This document shows positions 1-6,055 of a stretch of 8,555 nt of DNA, piece after piece. The notes under the pieces are model-generated. The model was given only the letters and a program-made list of their open reading frames with translations, had not been told where the DNA came from and made no database searches. The stretch covers positions 1 to 8,555 of the forward strand of contig JAUWNP010000195.1 in NCBI GenBank assembly GCA_030612585.1, written 5' to 3'. The position numbers and the translations under genes are program-made. The stretch is from Anaerolineae bacterium (GTDB lineage: Bacteria > Chloroflexota > Anaerolineae > B4-G1). How positions within the stretch are numbered: the first letter of the stretch is position 1; every line of letters starts with the position of its first letter.

Positions 1-13
1 GCGCTAATCCCTA

Positions 14-37
14 TTTTGACCGCTCTCTTGGTCAAAA
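14..37. repeat. Perfect inverted repeat (8-8-8), possible operator or stem-loop
   Basis: Two perfect 8-base arms, TTTTGACC at 14-21 and GGTCAAAA at 30-37, flank an 8-base spacer. The symmetry is what a dimeric regulator's site or a short RNA hairpin would show. It lies about 90 bases beyond the stop codon of the last operon gene. It is not followed by a U-run on either strand, so it is not an intrinsic terminator by itself. Its function is unknown. Confidence 0.45.
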
Positions 38-53
38 GTGGGTCGCCCACCTT
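34..53 (-). terminator. Weak terminator-like hairpin at the end of the operon
   Basis: Read on the minus strand, GTGGG and CCCAC pair around a CGA triloop. The stem can be extended outward by one G-U and two A-U pairs, and four U residues follow the GC core. It sits about 75 bases after the stop codon of the last amidohydrolase gene, where a terminator would be expected. The U-run is short and partly taken up by the stem, and the downstream arm can also pair with 74-84 in an alternative fold. This is therefore a candidate only. Confidence 0.3.
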
Positions 54-128
54 GCTTCTGGGCACACTTTGGCAAGCAAGTGGGACAGAAGCCCGTTGTG
101 ACCCCACTAATCTGCGTAGACCCAAGAA

Positions 129-872
129 TCATAGCAAAATCCGAAAGACCCGTTGGGACGTTCTCCCCAGACAATTGGCAAGATCATCCTCATCAAGTCC
201 AAGGGAGCGGTACTTGACCAACTCGACTGGCACGTTCGCTGGCAGGTCAGAGCCAAAGAGGATACGCGTTGTGCCAATTCGTTGGATCAACCATCGCAGA
301 TTGTCAATGGTGCACCAGGAAGGCTCCAAATAGATGTTGGGACATTCGCTGGCCGCCACATAGGCTTCAGCCGTGTAGACGGAATGGCCCGCGTGGGCCA
401 GGATGATAGGGAGGTCGGGATGACGCCTTGCCTGAGGGATGCAAAGAGAAGGCAGAGCCCAAGGCACACCCAGACCCGTGTGCACGATGACAGGCACACC
501 TACATCAGATGCCGTGTCGAAGACCTTGTTCGCGTTCACCATCAGAGGCGAGGTCAAGTGTTGCATTGGGTTGAGCTTCAGAGCCACGAAGCCCAGGTCA
601 TGCACACAACGGGTTGCTTCCCTCCGATAGTCGGCCTCGTCCCATAAGGGGCTCAGGTTAACGATGCCACGAAAACGTCGAGGATAGCGCTGGCACAACT
701 TCGCTATCGCATCGTGCGCTACGATGGGGTCGTCCGTCACCGCATGGGGCATGACCAGTGCCACATCCACGCCATGTGTATCCATAGTCCGCAACAAGTC
801 AGTCTCTGTGATAGTGCGGCCGGAGAGTTTGGAGACACCCAGGTGACAGTGGCTATCAATTATCTTCATCAT
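129..872 (-). CDS. Metal-dependent amidohydrolase-family protein (PF04909-like), canonical active site
   Basis: A 247-residue protein of the compact amidohydrolase-2 type. The family includes sugar lactonases, 2-pyrone-4,6-dicarboxylate lactonase and metal-dependent decarboxylases. The expected ligand set is visible in order: the N-terminal HxH in IDSHCH (H8, H10), a lysine on the next core strand (K99 in ALKLNP), H131 in VIVHTG, the LAHAGH segment (H160, H163), and the late aspartate D209 in LFGSDLP. No signal peptide is seen, so it should be cytoplasmic. It is the last gene of the operon, 75 bases after the SDR gene. AGGAG at 885-889 precedes the start; the spacing of 12 bases is slightly long, and a second ATG lies immediately downstream. 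With an SDR upstream, a lactonase step following sugar oxidation is an attractive guess. The reaction itself cannot be read from the sequence. Confidence 0.88.
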   Translation of the reverse strand: MMKIIDSHCHLGVSKLSGRTITETDLLRTMDTHGVDVALVMPHAVTDDPIVAHDAIAKLCQRYPRRFRGIVNLSPLWDEADYRREATRCVHDLGFVALKLNPMQHLTSPLMVNANKVFDTASDVGVPVIVHTGLGVPWALPSLCIPQARRHPDLPIILAHAGHSVYTAEAYVAASECPNIYLEPSWCTIDNLRWLIQRIGTTRILFGSDLPANVPVELVKYRSLGLDEDDLANCLGRTSQRVFRILL

Positions 873-947
873 CTTCTCTGCTTTCTCCTAATCCAGGCAG
901 GTTGAAAAGATGTACCCCATTTTCTCCTGAGACCTCCCGTAGTTCCC

Positions 948-1703
948 TCACGCCATATAGATACCGCCATTCACACTAATGACCTCACCCACGATGTACG
1001 TTCCCCCCGGACCGGCCAGGAAGGCGACGACTTCGCCGATCTCCTCCGGCGTACCCAGACGTTTCAGTGGAATGCGCTCAATCCGGCGGGCCAAGCGTTC
1101 TGGGCTGGTCGCGTCGCGCAAGTGTTCGGTCTCAATGTAGCCGGGTGCAATAGCGTTCACCAACACGCCTCGCGGGGCTGCCCAACAGGCCAGCGCACGG
1201 GTAAAACCCATGATGCCTGCCTTTGCTGCTGAGTAATCCACGTCGCACGAAAGCCCACCCCGTTGCCCGGAGATAGAGGTAATGTTGATGATGCGTCCAT
1301 CCTTCCGCTCCAGCATCCCCGGCAGTACGGCCCTGGTGCAGAGAAAGTAGGACTTCAGGTTCAAGTTCAACACCGAGTCCCAATCTGTTCCGCTGATTTC
1401 CAGGATAGTGCGGACGGGGTTGTGACCGGCATTGTTCACCAGGATGGTGATCGGGCCAAGAGATTGCTCCACCTCTGCGACCATCCGTGCGGCGGACTCG
1501 CCGTCGGCCACGTCTGCCTGCACCAGATAGGCCCGGCGCCCTAGCGCCCGGATACGCTCACAGACCGCTTCTGCCCGCTCCTGGGAGCGGACATAGTTCA
1601 CCGCTACATCGGCCCCGTATCGCGCCAGGACCAAAGCGATGCCAGCGCCAATGCCCCGTGAGGCACCTGTCACCAGCGATACCCTTCCTTTCAGCATTGT
1701 CAT
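948..1703 (-). CDS. Short-chain dehydrogenase/reductase (SDR, FabG-like)
   Basis: A 251-residue classical SDR, the usual length for the family. It should be an NAD(P)-dependent oxidoreductase acting on a hydroxyl or keto group. Visible motifs are the cofactor-binding TGASRGIG (T12-G19), D64 in the QADVAD segment, NNAG (N90-G93), a structural Asn in the NLNLK stretch, catalytic Ser (S143 or S145) with Y157 and K161 of YSAAK, the APGYIET segment, and a C-terminal VNGG. The frame is open further upstream to 2075, but that stretch is the out-of-frame shadow of the preceding gene. The ATG at 1703 is chosen because GGAGG lies 7 bases upstream. It follows the degenerate amidohydrolase by 35 bases and precedes an intact one. 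In this setting a sugar or polyol dehydrogenase is more likely than fatty acid synthesis, but the substrate is not determined. Confidence 0.93.
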   Translation of the reverse strand: MTMLKGRVSLVTGASRGIGAGIALVLARYGADVAVNYVRSQERAEAVCERIRALGRRAYLVQADVADGESAARMVAEVEQSLGPITILVNNAGHNPVRTILEISGTDWDSVLNLNLKSYFLCTRAVLPGMLERKDGRIINITSISGQRGGLSCDVDYSAAKAGIMGFTRALACWAAPRGVLVNAIAPGYIETEHLRDATSPERLARRIERIPLKRLGTPEEIGEVVAFLAGPGGTYIVGEVISVNGGIYMA

Positions 1704-1710
1704 TGGTTTG

Positions 1711-1715
1711 CCTCC
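1711..1715 (-). promoter_or_regulatory. Ribosome binding site deciding the SDR start
   Basis: GGAGG on the minus strand ends 7 bases before the ATG at 1703. A second ATG two codons later (1697) would have 13-base spacing, so the first is preferred. The site rules out the much longer open frame that runs up to 2075. Confidence 0.75.
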
Positions 1716-1738
1716 GTCCCATTCTACAGGCCAGTCAG

Positions 1739-2446
1739 CTACACTCCAATCCTGTACAGCCGGGCGGCGTTGCCACCCAGGACCAGGGCTTCTGCCTCGG
1801 GCCCCAGCCCAGCCCGGCGAATGACCTCCAGTTGCAAGTCGGGCGGCATTCCTGGCCCGTTCGAGCCGAACAGCACGCGCTCCGGTCCCAGTTTGCTCAC
1901 CGCGCGTTTGATGACATCCGGCTCCGGCACGGCCGTAGTGGCCAGGTACAAGTTCGGTGCGTGTTTGGCAGCCAGGATGGCCTGGCGCACGAAATAACGA
2001 TAGCCCATGTGATCCATGATGAACGGGATGTCGGGGAACTCCAGCGCCATAAAGCCAACGTCGGCGGGATGGCACTGCTCCTGGCTAGAATGGATCGAGA
2101 CCGGCACATTCAGTTCAGTCGCCTTTTGCAGCAGCGGGTAGACGATGTTATCCACGACACGATAGCCGTGCTTGGGCGGCATAAGCTTGAGCCCGCAGAA
2201 TCCCCACTTTTTCACCGCTGTCTCGAACTCCTCCACGGCCTCTTGCCCCAGTTTGGGATTTACACAAGCACAGGGCCGGAACATACTAAACTGGGCCGCT
2301 GCATTTCGCACAGCAGCGTTGTCGGGGCGTAGCGTGGGTGCAGGCATCAACACCGCCAGGTCAATGCCCGCTTCCTGTTCCAGCTTTACCAACCCCTCAG
2401 CCGTTGATGGTTTGGGGTTTAGATACAACTCTACGTCAATAATCAC
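1739..2446 (-). CDS. Amidohydrolase-fold protein with degenerate metal site
   Basis: A 235-residue protein clearly related to the amidohydrolase-2 family and similar in layout to the protein encoded at 129-872. Family landmarks are the N-terminal IID strand, GLKLMP (K87), VSIHSSQ (H119), MDHMGY (H146), the LFGS segment near residue 192, and a C-terminal GGNAARLY helix. The residues that normally bind the catalytic metal are altered. The HxH after IID reads VELY (E6 and Y8 in the histidine positions), and the late aspartate of LFGSD is N196. Metal hydrolysis is therefore doubtful, and it may be a non-catalytic partner, a binding protein or an enzyme with different chemistry. The start is a GTG overlapping the upstream gene's stop (GTGA), with AAAGGAG 7 bases upstream at 2454-2460. 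The reading frame is intact, so it is not an obvious pseudogene. Confidence 0.85.
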   Translation of the reverse strand: MIIDVELYLNPKPSTAEGLVKLEQEAGIDLAVLMPAPTLRPDNAAVRNAAAQFSMFRPCACVNPKLGQEAVEEFETAVKKWGFCGLKLMPPKHGYRVVDNIVYPLLQKATELNVPVSIHSSQEQCHPADVGFMALEFPDIPFIMDHMGYRYFVRQAILAAKHAPNLYLATTAVPEPDVIKRAVSKLGPERVLFGSNGPGMPPDLQLEVIRRAGLGPEAEALVLGGNAARLYRIGV

Positions 2447-3438
2447 TGTATGGCTCCTTTCGGCTTGACATTTGGGTTCAGGATCATATCGGGCAGCCGC
2501 CCGTCGAGAATGGCCAAAACCGCGTTTTGAATCATCCGCATAACGCGGGCTGTAGATTCCCAGGCGTGGGTCAAGGCATGGGGCGTGGCAACAACGTTGG
2601 GCAACGCCAGAAGGGGATTCGTAGGCTTCAATGGTTCGTCCTCAAAGACGTCCAAGCCGGCCCCGGCGATCCGGCCTTCTACCAAGGCCCGATATAGCGC
2701 CGCCTCGTCCACAACCGGACCTCGGGCCGTGTTGACCAGGCAAGCCGTTGGCTTCATAAGGGCCAACTCATCTTCTCCAATCAAGTGATGGGTCTCTGGA
2801 GTGAGCACGCAGTTAATGGATACGTGGTCCGACTCACGCAGCAGCGTGGGTAAGTCAACCCGCTTGGCTCCGACAGCGGCGAAACGATCAGGTGAGGCAT
2901 AGGGGTCGTAACTCAAAACGGACATGTCAAACCCCTGGGCAATGTGGGCCAAATGTCGTCCGATGCGCCCAAGGCCGATGATACCCAGGGTTTTCTGGTA
3001 AAGCTCGTGGCCACGGGCACCGAAAGCCGGACGAACCCCTTCCTTAGCGGCCCGGATCAAGATCAAGAGATTCTTGGCCACGGCCAAAATGAGTAGCATG
3101 GCCGATTCGGCCACTGCGAAAGAGTTGCCTGGCGAGTTCGCTACGATAACGCCGGCTTCCGTAGCGGCCGGTATATTGATATTTTCCACGCCCACACCAC
3201 ATTTGACCAGGCCTCGCAAACGGGGCAAGCCTCGAAACACCTCGGCCGTGAACTGGCCGCGTCGGGCGACGACCACGTCAGCCTGGGCCAGCTCGCGGAT
3301 CAGTTCCTCGGGTGTGACAGCCTCGGTGCGGCGCAGTTCAGCGGCAGCGCCAAGAGCCGGGAATAGGCTGGTGGCAAAGTCGTCGGGGTAGTAGCTTCCT
3401 TCAGTGAAAATGACGATCGGACGAATTTGGGAGATCAC
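2443..3438 (-). CDS. D-2-hydroxyacid dehydrogenase (phosphoglycerate dehydrogenase family)
   Basis: A 331-residue NAD(P)-dependent dehydrogenase of the D-isomer-specific 2-hydroxyacid family, interconverting a 2-hydroxyacid and a 2-oxoacid. The split substrate domain (about 1-105 and 295-331) surrounds a Rossmann domain with GLGRIG (G155-G160) and the NAD-selecting D178 in SYDPY. The catalytic trio is in place: R239 in NTARGP, E268 in FEDEP and H287 in ATPHAL. It lacks the C-terminal ACT domain of serine-biosynthetic SerA enzymes, so a catabolic role, such as glyoxylate/hydroxypyruvate or sugar-acid reduction, fits better. The start is a GTG at 3438, with AAAGGAG at 3448-3454, and it overlaps the stop of the decayed URO-D remnant by 4 bases. 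The 3' end overlaps the next gene in the same GTGA manner, so the two are translationally coupled. Confidence 0.92.
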   Translation of the reverse strand: MISQIRPIVIFTEGSYYPDDFATSLFPALGAAAELRRTEAVTPEELIRELAQADVVVARRGQFTAEVFRGLPRLRGLVKCGVGVENINIPAATEAGVIVANSPGNSFAVAESAMLLILAVAKNLLILIRAAKEGVRPAFGARGHELYQKTLGIIGLGRIGRHLAHIAQGFDMSVLSYDPYASPDRFAAVGAKRVDLPTLLRESDHVSINCVLTPETHHLIGEDELALMKPTACLVNTARGPVVDEAALYRALVEGRIAGAGLDVFEDEPLKPTNPLLALPNVVATPHALTHAWESTARVMRMIQNAVLAILDGRLPDMILNPNVKPKGAIQ

Positions 3439-3628
3439 TGGTTTATACTCCTTTCTTCCTCACCATTCTGCAGAGTGATGGGATATTGGCCCATCTTAAG
3501 CGCGGCCTCGTACATCATCCATACGTTCTCCGGCGGCACATCGGGCTGAATGTTGTGTACGGCACACAGGATGTATCCGCCCCAGGGGCCAGGTCTCAAA
3601 TGCGGCGAATGTAGCGGTTGTGCAACCA
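3435..3628 (-). pseudogene. Decayed 3' remnant of a uroporphyrinogen decarboxylase (URO-D) family gene
   Basis: The minus strand encodes GGYILCAVHNIQPDVPPENV followed by WMMYEAALKMGQYPI, ending at a stop (3435-3437) that overlaps the GTG of the dehydrogenase gene. This is the hallmark C-terminus of URO-D/MtaA-like proteins, which normally run to about 340-400 residues. Only about 65 codons remain. Upstream the homology continues in another frame as RYIRRI-stop-DLAPG. An in-frame TGA at 3596-3598 sits where CGA (Arg) would give IRDLAPGGGY. A run of four G (3580-3583), where five would restore GGGYIL, shifts the frame. At least three lesions are therefore visible: loss of the 5' part, a nonsense codon and a one-base deletion. 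The URO-D identification is from recalled family motifs. The intact relatives include methyltransferases and unassigned sugar-operon proteins. Confidence 0.8.
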
Positions 3629-3677
3629 GGGGCTGAAACGTTCACAAATCAACGAAAACGCCTTTCGCCACTTGCTG

Positions 3678-5033
3678 TCAGACATCGTATGGCTGCAGTC
3701 CGAGGTTATAGAACCTGTTTGGATTGTTGAACAGCCAGTCGGCGGCCAGGTGGATCGCTTTCTCTTCTTCAAGCCAACCGCACTCGACCAGGTCTGCCAA
3801 AGCGCCGGCAATCACTTCACGGGCAAGCGTCAAGTGGGCAGCGACGAGTTCTGGCGCGAGCCAATAATCCCCGCCAAAGCCGTGTATCTTTGTATGAGGC
3901 ACGGTCATTACAGCCCGCTTGAGTAACTCCTGGGCATAGAGTGGATCAATCATGTGTACCCAGCATAGATCAATCGTGACATTAGAATAGTTCTTGCCCA
4001 AGAACAGCAAATCACCCATATAGGGCCAGTTGCCGTGGAACAGGTCAAACTGGACTGCGGAATGCAATTCCAGGACAGAAGCAAGGTTCGCTGCGTTAGC
4101 CTTATCCACCCGGTTGCGGATGCGAGCCATGTGGCCAGTATGGATCTGCACCGGCAAGTGGAGTTCACGGGCAAAGCGCATATATTGGTGAAAGAGGTAG
4201 TCATCCAAGGGCTTGGCCTCAGGCCAGGCCAACTGGTTTCGTGGATCAATCAGCAGTTTGTTGAAAATCCGTTCGGCGTCGCTGCGCGCTGGCAGATCAT
4301 AGGAAATCACGCGGCGGTAGGCAGACTGATCTTTGAGGGCGATCACACCCAATCTCACGCTTCGCTGGATGAGCTCGAACATGGCCTCCTCATACTCCTG
4401 CAACGAGGTGATGTTCGAATGCGACATACCTCCGACGTAGTCAATGAACTGGCGGCGACGGATCTCGTGAAAGTAGGGCAGTGCAAACACGGGGTGCCAC
4501 ATTTCTGGCATTGGGAATCTACCTTCAAGAAAATCCTTGAGCGCAGGATTGGCGAAGTATCGGATAGGTCGCTCTTTAGCCGGCGGATACAGCACATCCG
4601 CTACAACGGCTTTGATACCCGCGTCGCGGATGATTTTCATGTAGCGTGACCGGTCATAGCCTGCCCGTTGCTCCACTATGCGATCCAGGGACTGGCGTGT
4701 GAACTTCTCGATGCCGAATACTTCCTTCAACATCAGCTTCGTCACGCGTGCGTAGGCCGTATGTTCCGTGGCAGCCCATAAGCGACTGAATACCGGCCAC
4801 TTTTCGTCCGTGGTTGCGTCTTCGCTCTGGAGCAGTGCGATTTCTTCATCGCTGGCTCCTGCCGACCAAAGGTCGCTGATGAGATACAAGACGGTCAGGG
4901 CCAGGATGGGCTCGGTGTAGGTGTCCTCCAGGTCTCTGTCGGGGCCTCTCAGATGATCATGACAATCAACGACGGGCATCCCGCTGATATGGTCCAGCAG
5001 ACGGTTGAAAACAGTCGAAGATTCTCTCAACAC
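3678..5033 (-). CDS. Uronate-isomerase-like amidohydrolase-superfamily protein
   Basis: A 451-residue TIM-barrel enzyme of the amidohydrolase superfamily, in the size range of uronate isomerases. Features in order are the HxH in DCHDHL (H25, H27), a large helical insertion (about 40-180), K234 in IALKDQ, QIHTGH (H298, H301), FHGNWPY (H333), and IHGFGGDY with D389 as the expected late metal-ligand aspartate. The start is a GTG at 5033 with AGGAGA at 5041-5046; a TTG is the next codon and is a less likely alternative. It follows the transketolase C subunit by 74 bases, and its stop is followed by the broken URO-D remnant. It may isomerise, hydrolyse or decarboxylate a sugar acid or related compound. 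I do not recognise a characterised enzyme, so no symbol is given. Superfamily membership is solid; the reaction is not. Confidence 0.85.
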   Translation of the reverse strand: MLRESSTVFNRLLDHISGMPVVDCHDHLRGPDRDLEDTYTEPILALTVLYLISDLWSAGASDEEIALLQSEDATTDEKWPVFSRLWAATEHTAYARVTKLMLKEVFGIEKFTRQSLDRIVEQRAGYDRSRYMKIIRDAGIKAVVADVLYPPAKERPIRYFANPALKDFLEGRFPMPEMWHPVFALPYFHEIRRRQFIDYVGGMSHSNITSLQEYEEAMFELIQRSVRLGVIALKDQSAYRRVISYDLPARSDAERIFNKLLIDPRNQLAWPEAKPLDDYLFHQYMRFARELHLPVQIHTGHMARIRNRVDKANAANLASVLELHSAVQFDLFHGNWPYMGDLLFLGKNYSNVTIDLCWVHMIDPLYAQELLKRAVMTVPHTKIHGFGGDYWLAPELVAAHLTLAREVIAGALADLVECGWLEEEKAIHLAADWLFNNPNRFYNLGLQPYDV

Positions 5034-5040
5034 GGATCTT

Positions 5041-5046
5041 TCTCCT
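5041..5046 (-). promoter_or_regulatory. Ribosome binding site supporting a GTG start
   Basis: AGGAGA on the minus strand lies 7 bases before the GTG at 5033. No ATG in this frame lies between the site and the conserved HxH motif near residue 25 except Met19, which would cut close to the first core strand. The site therefore supports the GTG. The surrounding 14 bases (5038-5051) are repeated exactly at 881-894, ahead of the other intact amidohydrolase gene. Confidence 0.7.
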
Positions 5047-5107
5047 AATCCTTTCGCCAGTATTATATTAAGGGGGACATCTCTTCTTCCCGTGCTGTGA
5101 ATTGCGC

Positions 5108-6055
5108 TCAGGCGTCGCGCGCCCGCATGATCTCCTCAGCCGCCTCCACAATGTGATGTGGCGCCATGCCGTAGGCCTCGCGCAGCACCGCTGTGCTATC
5201 TGACTCGCAGAAAGTATCGCATAGACCGATCCGGCGCATGAGTGTCGGCGCGTTCTCACCCAGACATTCGGCGATGGCCCCACCCAGGCCGCCGATGATG
5301 CTGTGATCTTCAACTGTGACGACTGCCCCTGTCTTACGGGCAGAGCGGATGACCGCCTCGACGTCCAACGGTTTCAGTGTGTGGACATTTATCACTTCGG
5401 CGGAGAAGCCTTTTGAGGCCAGCGTGTCGGCGGCCTCCAGTGCCTCGAACACCATGTCGCTGATGGCGAACAAGGTCACGTCACTCCCTTTTCGCAAAAT
5501 CACGGCCTTGCCTATTTCCACATGATAATTGTCGTCATAGATGGGTGGCTTCTTGGCCCGCGATAGCCGCATGTACACCGGCCCTTCGATCTCGGCGATG
5601 GCGTGGACCATCTGTCGCGTTTCGACGGCGTCGGAGGGGGCCACGACGGTCATGTTGGGCAGCGCTCGCATCAACGCCATGTCTTCGATGGAATGATGCG
5701 AGGCTCCGGCGTAGCCGAGTGACAGTCCACCGCCCGCCCCACAGATCTTGACGTTGGCCTGACCATAAGCGACGGTCTGCCGAACCTGATCGAACGTGCG
5801 GGCGGCGGCAAAGACGGCGAAGGTGTTCACGTACGGGATCTTGCCGCTAAAAGCCAACCCTGCACCTACCTCGACAGCCGTCGCCTCGGCCACGCCCACC
5901 TCTACGGAGCGCTCCGGGAACTCGGCGCGAAAGAGATGGCTCCGGCACGAGTCGGCCAGATCAGATTCTACGACGATGACTTTCGGGTTCTTCCTCCCCA
6001 ACTCTACCAGCGCTTCCCCGAAAGCAATGGACACATCCTGTGGATCACACGACAT
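5108..6055 (-). CDS. Transketolase, C-terminal subunit
   Basis: A 315-residue protein holding the pyrimidine-binding and C-terminal domains of transketolase, supplied as a separate chain. With the N-terminal subunit it should form a thiamine-diphosphate enzyme that moves a two-carbon ketol unit between a ketose and an aldose. Family features are VEVGVAEA with the conserved cofactor-activating E57, NTFAVFAAARTFDQVR (F79-R92), ASHHSIEDMALMRALPNM (from residue 118), VVAPSD, and a C-terminal domain with VEDHSIIGGLG (H251). The usual AEQ is AEA here. The ATG at 6055 lies inside the last codons of the N-subunit gene (11-base overlap including its stop), with a strong AAGGAGGT 8 bases upstream at 6064-6071. 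This predicts coupled, near-equal translation of the two subunits. Relatives include the 1-deoxyxylulose-5-phosphate synthase C-terminus, but the split arrangement favours transketolase. Confidence 0.93.
   Translation of the reverse strand: MSCDPQDVSIAFGEALVELGRKNPKVIVVESDLADSCRSHLFRAEFPERSVEVGVAEATAVEVGAGLAFSGKIPYVNTFAVFAAARTFDQVRQTVAYGQANVKICGAGGGLSLGYAGASHHSIEDMALMRALPNMTVVAPSDAVETRQMVHAIAEIEGPVYMRLSRAKKPPIYDDNYHVEIGKAVILRKGSDVTLFAISDMVFEALEAADTLASKGFSAEVINVHTLKPLDVEAVIRSARKTGAVVTVEDHSIIGGLGGAIAECLGENAPTLMRRIGLCDTFCESDSTAVLREAYGMAPHHIVEAAEEIMRARDA

Larger units (their letters stand above)
1..128. other. Non-coding stretch after the last gene, with competing inverted repeats
   Basis: No credible coding sequence is seen between the left edge and the stop codon of the amidohydrolase gene. 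The stretch contains the palindrome at 14-37, the hairpin at 34-53, and a longer imperfect inverted repeat pairing 46-57 (CCCACCTTGCTT) with 74-84 (AAGCAAGTGGG) with one bulged base. A further 7-base pairing joins 54-60 to 86-92. Several of these stems share bases and cannot form together. It could be the 3' untranslated end of the operon or the leader of a gene beyond the left edge. Confidence 0.5.

Noticed and set aside
888..920. Ten-residue open frame after an AGGAG in the gap between the SDR and the last amidohydrolase gene
   Set aside because: The spacing between AGGAG and the ATG is only 3 bases, the peptide has no notable feature, and such short frames are common by chance.
1704..2075. 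Open frame extending the SDR upstream by 124 codons
   Set aside because: It overlaps the degenerate amidohydrolase gene out of frame and is rich in Arg, Gly and Pro without family similarity. GGAGG before 1703 marks the start.
1487..2332. 281-codon open frame on the plus strand
   Set aside because: It is antisense to the SDR and the amidohydrolase-fold gene, with Pro/Arg/His-rich composition typical of an antisense shadow in G+C-rich DNA.
3596..3685. 29-codon open frame starting with an ATG that overlaps the stop of the uronate-isomerase-like gene
   Set aside because: Its last residues (RYIRRI) read as part of the decayed URO-D remnant before the nonsense codon. The beginning matches nothing I recognise and has no clear ribosome binding site, so it is not called as a separate gene.
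5062..5067. TATAAT on the minus strand in the 74-base gap before the uronate-isomerase-like gene
   Set aside because: It is a perfect -10 hexamer, but the position about 17 bases upstream (GGAAGA) does not resemble a -35 box. A chance match in a short A/T-rich patch is as likely as an internal promoter.
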